Numbered from the stretch's first letter, positions 8,284 to 16,050 are shown. The stretch is DNA of 17,976 bases from Bacteroides_D sp963546395 (GCA_963546395.1 CAUUMS010000029.1:1-17976), one strand, 5' to 3'. The notes: generated from the sequence alone by a model not told the origin. A program made the numbers and translations.

Positions 8284-8351
8284 CCACACCACGGGCTAGC
8301 ACCGCATCACCCACAGCCGACAAGCAGTCCGAGCCCCCCGCTAGAGGCTAC

Positions 8352-10151
8352 GTGAGCGATTGCGTGCCCCCTTCGTGGGTCGACTCTCAAACGATCGTCT
8401 ATCCACCAGTCAGGCGATGGTATCACACCACCCTGACGGGGGGCATCCTCATGGCACTATGGCTGGCCCTTGCATGCCATGCGGGCTATGCTTGGACTCG
8501 TGAGCACCATCACGAAGCTCCCATTCCTCAATGGAGAGATAGCAGCCACAGCCCTACGGCTGGTAGCTCGAGGGTAGCATTCGGGTCGGTAGTCTACCAC
8601 CCCCAGCTCCCCATTGCCACGCAGGATTGCCCCGATCGGCTTCCCCTCGACACCCTAGCTGTAACCGTGGCCCTTCAGCGTTGCCTAAACGCCCTGCGGC
8701 AATCCGGATATCTCCAGGCCAGCGCAGACACGGTGCGCATGCTCTCCGACACCCTCCTCCCCCGCGTAGAGGTAACGTTGCACATCGGGCCGCGCTACGT
8801 GCTGCAAGCCCCAGACACGCTCCGTGGCACCACCTTCACCCCATCGAGCCCACGCACGCTGGCCAAAGACTTTGCGCTCCGCACCTCCCCCCCGTTGCCC
8901 GAGGCCGGATGGGTGGGCACCCTCACCACGCTCGATGCCGCGGGGTCAGCATCCGTGGCGGTGTATCACGACTCCCTATCTCAGCTACCATTGCTGGGCG
9001 TGCAACAAATGGGCACCCTGCGCATAGCGCCCAAAGTGCTAATGCGTCTCCTAGGGCTACGCCCTGGGCAAGCCTTCCACCCCCGCATGACGAAAGAGCT
9101 CCCGGCCCTCATCCACGCTGTCCCCTTTGCGACCCTACGGGGCGACATGGCCACAGAGGTGCTCTCGCACGGCGTGCGTCTGCACGCGGAGATAGATCGC
9201 CGTCATGCCAACACGCTATCTGGCAACCTCGCCCTCACCCCATCCACACGTGGGCAGGGGTATGACTGGTCTGGCTACGTGCGGGGCGAGCTGCACAACC
9301 TATTTGCGCAAGCCGAGCAGATTGCCTTCTCGTGGACTGGCAATGCGCAACGTCTGCACACCCTCAACGCGCGCACCGACTGGCCCTACCTGTTCGGGTC
9401 ATCCTGGGGGACTGACGTGACGCTCGCCCTCCGCAGGCACGACACCATATCGGGGTACTTTCGGGGCACATTTGCCCTCACCTACGCGCTCACGCCACGG
9501 CAACGGGTCTATCTAGGCTTTCTGTACCAGAATGCCAACAGCGCAGCAACATCCACGCAGGCGGAAGGCCATCAAGCGCAGTCGCAGCTAGTCACGCTGA
9601 GTTACACCTACACGGCAGCCGATTACTCCGGAGGTTGGCAGGATGGGCTACGTCTCACCCTGGAGTCATCCCTGGGCACCCGCAGCGTAGACGAGCGGGC
9701 ACGAGGCTCGCTGTACCGATTTGCCAGTCGGCTATCCATCAGTCAACCCGTGGGACGCTACGGATTCGTGGCGCGGGCACACCTGAGAGCCGAGGGGTAT
9801 ATTCCCCTCTTCCGGGGCGAACCCCTCACAGAGGGCGAGTTGCTCCGCTACGGGGGTAGTGCCACCATGCGGGGCTTCTACGAGGCGCAGATCGCCTCCA
9901 CAGCCTACGTCACAGCTGGCGTGGAGCCCACATGGCGCATTGGCCGCTGGGTCAGCCTGGCACTACTTGCCGATGCCTCACGCGCCTGGCAGACGCACTC
10001 ACGCCCCTACCTACTCGGCTACGGGGCCGCATCCACTGTGCGCATGGGTGCTGGCGAATTCCGCCTGGGCGTAGCCCGCGGCCACTCCTGGCCAGCAGGC
10101 ACCGCCCCGGGGCAGTGGCTCTTGCACCTGGAGCTACAGCTCACCTTCTGA
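8352..10151 (+). CDS. Omp85/BamA-TamA family outer-membrane protein
   Basis: About 599 residues from GTG at 8352. The start is uncertain: GTG at 8364 and ATG at 8451 are alternatives, and the ATG would leave a signal peptide without basic residues (MALWLALACHAGYAW), whereas the GTG starts include VRRWYH before it. A POTRA-like segment follows (LRQSGYLQASADTVRML ... HIGPRYVLQ). The C-terminal 16-stranded barrel shows YGGSATMRGFYEAQ, the conserved Omp85 GG..RGF motif, and ends with an aromatic (LELQLTF) as outer-membrane barrels do. It may insert or translocate proteins at the outer membrane, but it is smaller than BamA and is probably a paralogue. It begins 68 bases after the nitroreductase stop with no clear promoter. 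It is convergent with gyrB, with a 26-base gap. Confidence 0.82.
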   Translation: MSDCVPPSWVDSQTIVYPPVRRWYHTTLTGGILMALWLALACHAGYAWTREHHHEAPIPQWRDSSHSPTAGSSRVAFGSVVYHPQLPIATQDCPDRLPLDTLAVTVALQRCLNALRQSGYLQASADTVRMLSDTLLPRVEVTLHIGPRYVLQAPDTLRGTTFTPSSPRTLAKDFALRTSPPLPEAGWVGTLTTLDAAGSASVAVYHDSLSQLPLLGVQQMGTLRIAPKVLMRLLGLRPGQAFHPRMTKELPALIHAVPFATLRGDMATEVLSHGVRLHAEIDRRHANTLSGNLALTPSTRGQGYDWSGYVRGELHNLFAQAEQIAFSWTGNAQRLHTLNARTDWPYLFGSSWGTDVTLALRRHDTISGYFRGTFALTYALTPRQRVYLGFLYQNANSAATSTQAEGHQAQSQLVTLSYTYTAADYSGGWQDGLRLTLESSLGTRSVDERARGSLYRFASRLSISQPVGRYGFVARAHLRAEGYIPLFRGEPLTEGELLRYGGSATMRGFYEAQIASTAYVTAGVEPTWRIGRWVSLALLADASRAWQTHSRPYLLGYGAASTVRMGAGEFRLGVARGHSWPAGTAPGQWLLHLELQLTF

Positions 10152-10177
10152 GCCGTACGCTCCGTGCGCTCAACGAG

Positions 10178-12154
10178 TTACACGTCCAGGTTGGCAAACT
10201 TGGCATGCTCCTCGATGAACTGCCGACGCGGTGGCACATCCTCACCCATCAGCATGGAGAAGATGCGATCGGCCTCCGCCGCGCTGTTCACGGTAACCTG
10301 GCGCAGCAGCCGCGTCTCGGGGTTCATGGTGGTGTCCCACAGCTGCTCATCGTTCATCTCACCAAGACCCTTGTAGCGTTGCACCTGCACAGCCCCCTCT
10401 TTGCCCCCCTGCCCAAGCTCCTCGATGGCCCGCATGCGCTGCGCCTCCGTCCAGCAGTACTGCTGCTTCTTCCCGTACTTCACCAGGTAGAGCGGCGGCG
10501 TGGCAATGTATAGGTGACCCTTCTGAATGAGCTCGTTCATGTAGCGATAGAAGAACGTCATGATGAGCGTGGCGATGTGGCTCCCGTCCACGTCGGCATC
10601 GGTCATGATGATCACCTTGCTGTAGCGCAGCCCGCTCAGGTCGAGGGCCTTGCTGTCCTCATCATTCCCAATCTTGATGCCGAGGGCCATGAACATGCTC
10701 CGAATCTCCTCATTGTCAAAGATCTTATGCATGATGGCCTTCTCCACGTTCAGGATTTTCCCCCGCAGCGGGAGTATCGCCTGAAACTTCCCGTCACGAC
10801 CCTGCTTGGCCGTGCCGCCTGCCGAGTCACCCTCCACCAGGAAGAGCTCGGTGCGCGTGGGATCCTTCTCGGCGCAATCGGCCAGCTTGCCCGGGAGTCC
10901 AGCCCCCGAGAGTGCCGTCTTGCGCTGCACCAGCTCACGGGCCCTGCGCGCAGCCTGCCTAGCCTCTGCGGCCAGAATGACCTTCTGCACAATGACCCGC
11001 GCATCGCGTGGATTCTCCTCCAGATACTGGCTCAGCGCCTCGCTCACAGCCTGGCTCACAGCCGCCGTAACCTCCGAGTTGCCCAGCTTGGTCTTCGTCT
11101 GCCCCTCGAACTGCGGCTCCGCCACCTTCACAGAGACAATGGCTGTGAGCCCCTCGCGGAAGTCCTCGCTGTTGATCTCGAACTTCAGCTTGGCTAGCAA
11201 GCCGCTCGTTTCGGCGTAGGCCTTCAGCGTGCGGGTGAGCCCCAGGCGGAACCCCTGAAGGTGCGTCCCACCCTCGATGGTGTTGATGTTGTTGACGTAC
11301 GAGTACTCGTTCACCGAGTACGAATCGTTGTACTGCATCGCGATCTCCACCGGCACCCCATTCTTCTCCACCTCGATGTAGATGGGCGTCTCCACGATGG
11401 GTCGCCGGGTGGCATCCAGGTACTGCACAAAGCCCTTGAGGCCATCGTCGCAGTGGAACACCAGCCTGTGCGGCTCTTCAGCTCCCCCCTCCTGCTCATC
11501 CACATCGCGGAGGTCCGTCAGCGTGATGGTGATCCCCTTGTTCAGGTAAGCCAGCTCGCGGAGGCGGCTCGCCAGGATGTCGAAATTGTATATGGTGGTC
11601 TGCGTAAAGATCTCCGCATCAGGGTGAAAGGTGATGATAGTACCCGTGTCCTCACACGTGCCCACCTGGGCGATGTCCCCCAGCGGTTTACCCTTTGAGA
11701 ACTCCTGCCGCCACACCTTACCATCGCGGTGCACCTCGGCCAACAGCCTATCGGAGAGCGCATTCACGCATGACACCCCCACGCCGTGGAGACCCCCAGA
11801 AACCTTGTAGGTGCCCTTGTCGAACTTACCCCCGGCATGGAGCACCGTCATCACCACCTCGAGGGCCGACTTGCCCTCCTTCTCGTGGAAATCGACGGGG
11901 ATACCACGCCCGTTGTCGGCCACCGTTAGGGAGTTGTCGCCGTTGATGGTCACATGTATCGTGTCGCAGTACCCGGCTAGCGCCTCGTCGATGGAGTTGT
12001 CGACCACCTCGTTCAGCAGGTGGTGCAGCCCCTTGGGTCCCGTATCGCCGATGTACATGGCCGGCCGTTTGCGCACGGCCTCTAGCCCCTCAAGCACCTG
12101 AATACTATCGGCCGAATAGCCCTGCGCCGCCAATTCCTTCTGCTTTTCCGTCAT
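10178..12154 (-). CDS. gyrB: DNA gyrase subunit B
   Basis: 658 residues, the usual length for gyrase B without the extra insert seen in Escherichia. Landmarks in order: GHKL ATPase with NEVVDNSIDEALAGYCD (48-64), ADNGRGIPVD (79-88) and GGLHGVGVSCVNALS (120-134); the transducer domain with EGGTHLQGF; TOPRIM with LFLVEGDSAGG (437-447) and TDADVDGSHI (518-527); and the C-terminal QRYKGLGEMN. With GyrA it introduces negative supercoils using ATP. It could in principle be ParE, but length, the EGDSAGGTAKQGRD stretch and the overall match favour GyrB. It has its own promoter and a short leader carrying a hairpin. Its 3' end nearly abuts the convergent Omp85 gene. Confidence 0.96.
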   Translation of the reverse strand: MTEKQKELAAQGYSADSIQVLEGLEAVRKRPAMYIGDTGPKGLHHLLNEVVDNSIDEALAGYCDTIHVTINGDNSLTVADNGRGIPVDFHEKEGKSALEVVMTVLHAGGKFDKGTYKVSGGLHGVGVSCVNALSDRLLAEVHRDGKVWRQEFSKGKPLGDIAQVGTCEDTGTIITFHPDAEIFTQTTIYNFDILASRLRELAYLNKGITITLTDLRDVDEQEGGAEEPHRLVFHCDDGLKGFVQYLDATRRPIVETPIYIEVEKNGVPVEIAMQYNDSYSVNEYSYVNNINTIEGGTHLQGFRLGLTRTLKAYAETSGLLAKLKFEINSEDFREGLTAIVSVKVAEPQFEGQTKTKLGNSEVTAAVSQAVSEALSQYLEENPRDARVIVQKVILAAEARQAARRARELVQRKTALSGAGLPGKLADCAEKDPTRTELFLVEGDSAGGTAKQGRDGKFQAILPLRGKILNVEKAIMHKIFDNEEIRSMFMALGIKIGNDEDSKALDLSGLRYSKVIIMTDADVDGSHIATLIMTFFYRYMNELIQKGHLYIATPPLYLVKYGKKQQYCWTEAQRMRAIEELGQGGKEGAVQVQRYKGLGEMNDEQLWDTTMNPETRLLRQVTVNSAAEADRIFSMLMGEDVPPRRQFIEEHAKFANLDV

Positions 12155-12189
12155 CGTCTTGTTGTTGGTATACCCCGTGGTGGGTCGCT

Positions 12190-12206
12190 AGCGGGCAAAC
12201 CCCGCT
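12190..12206 (-). other. Hairpin in the gyrB leader
   Basis: AGCGGG (12190-12195) and CCCGCT (12201-12206) form a perfect 6-bp stem around a 5-base loop, lying between the gyrB -7 box and start codon. In the transcript it would begin within about 10 bases of the 5' end. It could stabilise the mRNA or tune translation. There is no T tract, so it is not a standard terminator. Confidence 0.4.
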
Positions 12207-12218
12207 CAGCATCGGTCA

Positions 12219-12226
12219 CAAAGGTA
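12219..12226 (-). promoter_or_regulatory. gyrB -7 promoter box
   Basis: Read on the reverse strand this is TACCTTTG, an exact TAnnTTTG match, 65 bases upstream of the gyrB ATG. The -33 region is poor: there is no TTTG at 19-20 bases, and the closest is TTCG about 21 bases upstream. A leader of roughly 60 bases would result. Confidence 0.65.
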
Positions 12227-12249
12227 AAAATTTCCGCATCGTTTGCCCG

Positions 12250-12674
12250 AAAAATCCGTTCACACCCCCCTGTAAGGCAGATGCATCGCATGGATCACCC
12301 CCGCAAAGGCCGCCCCACGCCCCCTACCCTCGATGTGCCCGCAAGGTATCAAAGCCGTATTTGGCCTGCAAAATATGGGTTTGGTACGGCGATGCTTTGT
12401 GGTTGGCAAAATGATGATGGCCACCTAGTGAGCACGCTATCCCCTAAAACTGGCCTTACTAATGGGAGACGATTGCGCTGGTTGCCCAGCGTATAGATGT
12501 GGCAATTCTACAGCTATAACGTAACACTGATGCTACAAAACCCTATCGCACAGCACTACACTGACCGTTGTGCTGGCGTTGCTATGGCGATGGCGTGTTG
12601 CGCCCAGGTGAAACACGGCAATAACAGGGGGTGGAGATGCGGGGAATGCGCATGGCCACAGGCCCTGGGCAGCG
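12250..12674. other. Intergenic region without a recognised gene
   Basis: This is the spacer between the divergent gyrB and helicase genes. A 71-codon frame (12281-12496) and a 103-codon frame (12497-12808) have no family-like composition, and the latter overlaps the helicase start. An inverted repeat CAGCAC/GTGCTG lies near 12550-12580. No tRNA or known RNA was recognised. Confidence 0.4.
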
Positions 12675-12706
12675 TTTGGGGAATTGGGGACGAATTAGCA
12701 ACTTTG
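12675..12706 (+). promoter_or_regulatory. Candidate helicase promoter, very close to the start codon
   Basis: TTTG (12675-12678), a 20-base spacer and CAACTTTG (12699-12706; TAnnTTTG with one mismatch) match the Bacteroidetes promoter form. The -7 box ends only four bases before the ATG at 12711, so this promoter would give an essentially leaderless mRNA. Confidence 0.45.
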
Positions 12707-12710
12707 CGGG

Positions 12711-14867
12711 ATGAACACCGACGGATTGCACCCAGCAGATGCGAAGCTACCCACGCACATTGCGCACTCGCTGAATGGGCCGCAGCGGGAGGCCGTGGCA
12801 GCCACTGAGGGGCGGGTGCGCGTGGTGGCCGGTGCCGGATCGGGCAAAACGCGTGTGCTCACCCACCGTTTCGCCTACCTGGTGAACGTGCTGGGCATCG
12901 ACCCCGCCAACATCCTCTGCATGACCTTCACGAACAAGGCGGCGCAGGAGATGAAGATGCGCATCGGGGCCCTGGCGGGACGCGAGCATGCCAACGATTT
13001 CGTGTGCACCATCCACGGCTTTTGCGTGCGTCTACTACGGCAGGAGATCAGCCGCCTGGGGTATCCTAAGGGGTTCACCATCCTGGACACTGCTGATGCT
13101 CAACGCCTTGCTAAACAGATCCTTACAGAGCTTGGCATCAGCCGGCAGGAGATGACCGTCAAAAAGTTCCTCGATCGGCTGGGGGCCTACAAGGATAGCA
13201 GCCGGGGCGGCTATGTGGCCATGCTGGAGGCTGGGCACCCCGAGACGCCGGAGCGCACCTTCACCGCATTCCTACAACAGCAACTGAAGCTGTTTGCCCT
13301 GGATTTCGACGACCTGATCTACTTCGCGTTACACGTGCTGAAACGGTTCCCCGAGGCGCGCGAGTTTTGGCAGCGGGAGTTGAACTACGTGCAGGTGGAT
13401 GAGACGCAGGATTGCAGCGAGCGGGAGTGGGAGCTGGTGGAGCTACTATGCGCCCGGCACGGCAACCTGTTCGTGGTGGGCGACCCCGACCAGGCCATCT
13501 ACGAGTGGCGTGGGGCCCGCCCTGAGCTCTTCGTGCAATTCCGCTCCAATAGGGACGTAATACTCAACGAGAACTACCGCTCCACGCCGCAGGTGCTCGA
13601 GGTAGCAAACGCCATCATAGCCCACAACACGAATCGCATCCCCAAAGACCTATTCACGAGGCAGCCGGCGGGGATACAGGCGGTGCATCTCCATGCCAAG
13701 AGCGAAGAGGAGGAGTACGAGTGGATAGCCAGCCGCATAGCCCAGCACGTGCGCGAGGGTGGGCACTGCGGGGAGTTCGCCATCCTGTACCGCGCCTCGC
13801 GGCTGTCGCGCGCCCTGGAGCAGGCATTGCAACGCAAGCGTCTCAACTACGAGGTGTGGGGCGACATGCGTTTTTTCGAGCGACTCGAGATTAAGGATGC
13901 CATTGCCTACCTCAGCCTGGTGGCCCGGGGGGACGACCTGAGCTTTGCGCGCGTGGTGAATGTACCGTCCCGCAAATTTGGCGACGTGAGTATGCAGCAG
14001 CTCAGGGAATTAGCCGCCCAGGAGAATCGCTCGCTCTACGAGACGCTGGTGGGTCACCTGGGCAGTCGGCCCTTCCACCGCGAGTCGATACGCCAGTTCG
14101 TGGCCCTCATCGAGGAGGCCCGGGGCATCATGAGCGAATGCAGCATCAGCGATCTGCTGGAGATGCTCCTGCAAAAGAGCGGCCTCAAGGAGGAGCTGCG
14201 CCGTGACACGGAAGAGGAGCGGCTGGAGAATCTAGACGAGCTGATGCAATCGATACACCTCTACGAGGAGCGTCACCGCGACAGCGGAGCCACGCTGATG
14301 GACTACCTCCAGGACATCGCCCTATACACCAACGCCGACTACCGGCACGATCAGCCCACCGTGAAGCTGATGACGGTGCACCAGTCCAAGGGGCTGGAGT
14401 TCCCCTACGTGTTCGTATGCGGGCTGACAGAGGGCATCTTCCCCAGCCACCGGAGCATACGGCACGGGAACAAGCGGGGCGAAGAGGAGGAACGCCGGCT
14501 GATGTACGTGGCCGTAACGCGCGCGCAGCGAGGGCTATACCTCACGGAGTCGGAGGGGTACAACCGGAGCACGAAGACCGACAAATACCCCTCGCGCTAC
14601 TTCAACGAGATAGGCGACGGGCTAATAACGACGATAGGCGATGTGCGCCCGGAGCTGCTGGAGGGCACCCGCCGACTCGGCATGATGCTCGACATGACGG
14701 GCCCGCAGATGGACGAGGGGGCCCGATTTGCCAACGGGGCTCAGGTGGAACACGTGGCTTTTGGCGCGGGTACCGTGGTGGCATACCGCAGCGAGAGCGA
14801 TTCGTACGTGGTGCAGTTTGAGCACGGGGAACGGGTGATACGCACCGACTTCCTACGCCGGTTGTGA
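12711..14867 (+). CDS. PcrA/UvrD-type superfamily 1 DNA helicase
   Basis: 718 residues. Motifs in order: Q-motif region LNGPQREAV (21-29), Walker A AGAGSGKT (40-47), motif Ia TFTNKAAQEM, Walker B DETQD (230-234; usually DEFQD or DEYQD), motif III GDPDQAIYEWRGA (257-269), motif IV-V MTVHQSKGLEFPYVFV, and motif VI RRLMYVAVTRAQRGLYL. The C-terminus has the PcrA/UvrD-type tail VEHVAFGAGTVV, a Tudor-like module that binds RNA polymerase in relatives. It translocates 3' to 5' on single-stranded DNA and acts in excision repair and clearing of replication blocks. Both uvrD and pcrA would fit, so no symbol is given. It is divergent from gyrB and appears to be monocistronic. Confidence 0.93.
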   Translation: MNTDGLHPADAKLPTHIAHSLNGPQREAVAATEGRVRVVAGAGSGKTRVLTHRFAYLVNVLGIDPANILCMTFTNKAAQEMKMRIGALAGREHANDFVCTIHGFCVRLLRQEISRLGYPKGFTILDTADAQRLAKQILTELGISRQEMTVKKFLDRLGAYKDSSRGGYVAMLEAGHPETPERTFTAFLQQQLKLFALDFDDLIYFALHVLKRFPEAREFWQRELNYVQVDETQDCSEREWELVELLCARHGNLFVVGDPDQAIYEWRGARPELFVQFRSNRDVILNENYRSTPQVLEVANAIIAHNTNRIPKDLFTRQPAGIQAVHLHAKSEEEEYEWIASRIAQHVREGGHCGEFAILYRASRLSRALEQALQRKRLNYEVWGDMRFFERLEIKDAIAYLSLVARGDDLSFARVVNVPSRKFGDVSMQQLRELAAQENRSLYETLVGHLGSRPFHRESIRQFVALIEEARGIMSECSISDLLEMLLQKSGLKEELRRDTEEERLENLDELMQSIHLYEERHRDSGATLMDYLQDIALYTNADYRHDQPTVKLMTVHQSKGLEFPYVFVCGLTEGIFPSHRSIRHGNKRGEEEERRLMYVAVTRAQRGLYLTESEGYNRSTKTDKYPSRYFNEIGDGLITTIGDVRPELLEGTRRLGMMLDMTGPQMDEGARFANGAQVEHVAFGAGTVVAYRSESDSYVVQFEHGERVIRTDFLRRL

Positions 14868-14996
14868 TTGCCCTACCAGGCTGGCTGCTTGCGGCATGAT
14901 GGGACTATTCCGACGATGCGCAACCACCCTTTCACCCGCATTCCTCAGACCCCAACAGCGAGGCTCATGGCGATGCCAACAGGGAGAACATATGGC

Positions 14997-15014
14997 CTGC
15001 ACTAGCTGGTGCAG
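14997..15014. promoter_or_regulatory. Near-palindrome upstream of the immunity gene
   Basis: CTGCAC (14997-15002), TAGCTG, GTGCAG (15009-15014) read as an 18-bp palindrome with a single mismatched pair. It is about 40 bases before the immunity-gene ATG, a position suited to an operator or a hairpin in the leader. No TAnnTTTG box was found nearby. Confidence 0.35.
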
Positions 15015-15052
15015 CAACAGATGAATGCGCATTGGCCGATGGGGGACACGGT

Positions 15053-15319
15053 ATGACGGTGGGGAAATACGTGAGGCTACTTGCAGGGTTTGTAGGGAAT
15101 ACGGTGAGCGTCACGGAGTTCGAGCGCGCATTCCTCGAGATGTTCAAGGCGGAGCAAGGGGATCTTAGCCCGAACTACGCAGTACAGGAATCGCTGTTTG
15201 AGGATGTGGATGCATTCTGCCCCGACAGCGAGCTACTCGAGGAGGGGGATGTGAGCGAATCGGAGCTACGTGAATCGGCAAGACGAGCTCTTGAGAGATT
15301 GGCGAGCTGCAAGGGCTAA
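15053..15319 (+). CDS. Colicin-type self-protective immunity protein (orphan)
   Basis: 88 residues from ATG at 15053; a TTG at 15032 could add seven. The pattern KYVRLLAGFV..TVSVTEFERAFLEMFK, then SLFEDVDAFCPDSELLEEGD, then ESELRESARRALERL is that of the bacterial self-protective colicin-like immunity family (Colicin_immun). These are small all-alpha acidic proteins that block a cognate nuclease-type toxin. It is strongly acidic in the second half, as expected for a partner of a basic toxin. No toxin gene or toxin-like C-terminal domain precedes it: the helicase ends 185 bases upstream and the gap has no long open frame. It is therefore an orphan immunity gene in this window. A small stem (15323-15343) follows. 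The family call is by pattern only. Confidence 0.65.
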   Translation: MTVGKYVRLLAGFVGNTVSVTEFERAFLEMFKAEQGDLSPNYAVQESLFEDVDAFCPDSELLEEGDVSESELRESARRALERLASCKG

Positions 15320-15322
15320 CCC

Positions 15323-15343
15323 CTCGTCACGGGAGGGGACGAG
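15323..15343 (+). terminator. Stem-loop after the immunity gene
   Basis: CTCGTC (15323-15328) and GACGAG (15338-15343) form a perfect 6-bp stem with a 9-base loop, four bases after the stop codon. No T tract follows, so termination is only possible, not shown. Confidence 0.35.
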
Positions 15344-15613
15344 CTAGGTGGCAGGAGTCGCGTGATAGCCAGGATCTTAGGTCATTGGAAATTTTTTCAT
15401 CGCAAAGCGTAACAATCGGGGTGGATTACTACGTAATAATAGCACGTCAGCCGTTCGATTGCCAACATGGAATCGTCACGGTTCCCGATGGCAAAATGGG
15501 CTGGCCGCAGGATGTGACAGAGCTTGTAAAAAGTAGCACCCCTGCCCCCAAGTAGCGAGTGGGGACAGCGAGGGCGTGAGTACCAGAAGTATAATCCAAT
15601 AAACAGTATCACC
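15344..15613. other. Hairpin-rich intergenic region, candidate structured RNA
   Basis: This is the gap between the immunity gene and the microprotein. It contains a compound stem: TTGCCA/TGGCAA (15459-15464/15489-15494) closing on GGAATCG-TCA-CGGTTCC (15469-15485, one G-U pair). A second stem is CTGCCCCCA/TGGGGACAG (15542-15550/15560-15568, one mismatch). No TAnnTTTG box was found upstream of the microprotein; a TATAAT occurs at about 15592 without a -35 partner. An 81-codon reverse frame here lacks protein character. Confidence 0.4.
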
Positions 15614-15799
15614 ATGGAAGACTCGCAAGCAGCAAGGGACAACAGGGCTGATCAGCTAAACCCCAACAATGATGCGTATCGCACATCTAGGGGTGTACCC
15701 AGCCAGCCGACGAATCCGGCTCAGGCGGCCGCAGACAACAAGGCTAATCAGCTGAACCCCAACAATCCGGCCTACCGCTCGTCTCGGGGTAAAAAGTAG
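15614..15799 (+). CDS. 61-residue microprotein made of two NQLNPNN repeats
   Basis: The protein is almost wholly two copies of a 23-residue unit at residues 5-27 and 37-59 (32-residue period, 18 of 23 identical by eye). The shared core is DN-[RK]-A-[DN]-QLNPNN-x-AYR-[ST]-SRG. It is hydrophilic, has no signal peptide, Cys, Trp or Phe, ends in KK, and is probably disordered or wraps a partner. I do not know its function. My impression is that similar DNRANQLNPNN-type repeats occur in short uncharacterised bacterial proteins, but I cannot confirm this here. Conservation of the repeat at protein level, with different codons in the two copies, supports a real gene. Two strong hairpins follow the stop. 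Confidence 0.7.
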   Translation: MEDSQAARDNRADQLNPNNDAYRTSRGVPSQPTNPAQAAADNKANQLNPNNPAYRSSRGKK

Positions 15800-15805
15800 G
15801 GCCAT

Positions 15806-15838
15806 CTGCGGGTTGATCGCTGCATGCGGCAACCGCAG
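15806..15838. other. Bulged inverted repeat after the microprotein gene
   Basis: CTGCGGGTTG (15806-15815) pairs with CAACCGCAG (15830-15838) with one bulged base. The loop contains TGCATGC. It starts seven bases after the microprotein stop and is followed by the larger perfect hairpin at 15853. Confidence 0.5.
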
Positions 15839-15852
15839 GTCTTGACGTATCG

Positions 15853-15893
15853 CCTCGGGGAGCGGGCCACGTGCAGTGGCCCGCTCCCCGAGG
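15853..15893. terminator. Perfect 18-bp GC-rich hairpin without T tract
   Basis: CCTCGGGGAGCGGGCCAC (15853-15870), loop GTGCA, and the exact reverse complement (15876-15893) form the strongest hairpin in the window. It lies 53 bases after the microprotein stop and about 190 before the BspA-like gene. No T run follows on either strand, so it is not a classical intrinsic terminator. It may block 3' exonucleases, act as a terminator with other factors, or be a mobile or recombination site. Confidence 0.55.
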
Positions 15894-15996
15894 TGGCTAT
15901 AACAGGGGCTCATGGTGGCCCGTATACACAATTAGCCCCCAGGGAATCGGTAGTACTAATCCATTGAGCAAAAAGGCTCACCGCCTGTTACTCTAC

Positions 15997-16009
15997 TGCA
16001 ACGGTTGCA
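15997..16009. promoter_or_regulatory. Palindrome TGCAAC-G-GTTGCA, candidate operator
   Basis: A perfect 6+1+6 dyad, 77 bases upstream of the BspA-like ATG. Its size and odd centre resemble binding sites of small dimeric repressors. A wider overlapping repeat, GGTTGC/GCAACC (16003-16008/16030-16035), is also present. No clear -33/-7 pair is visible; TGGCTTTG (16055-16062) is a one-mismatch -7 candidate. Confidence 0.4.
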
Positions 16010-16050
16010 ACTTCGGTTGAGCTCTACGCGCAACCATCACTCCACACCAC

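Noticed and set aside
12281..12808. Two forward frames (71 and 103 codons) between gyrB and the helicase gene
   Set aside because: No recognisable domain; the second overlaps the helicase start in another frame. Not supported as genes.
14898..15029. A 43-codon frame upstream of the immunity gene, considered as a toxin remnant
   Set aside because: Its translation (Cys-, Arg- and Gln-rich) shows no toxin motif, and it is too short to judge.
15400..15613. Possible cobalamin riboswitch or RNase P RNA in the hairpin-rich gap
   Set aside because: No B12-box core or RNase P conserved motif was found, and the downstream gene is not a transport or biosynthesis gene.
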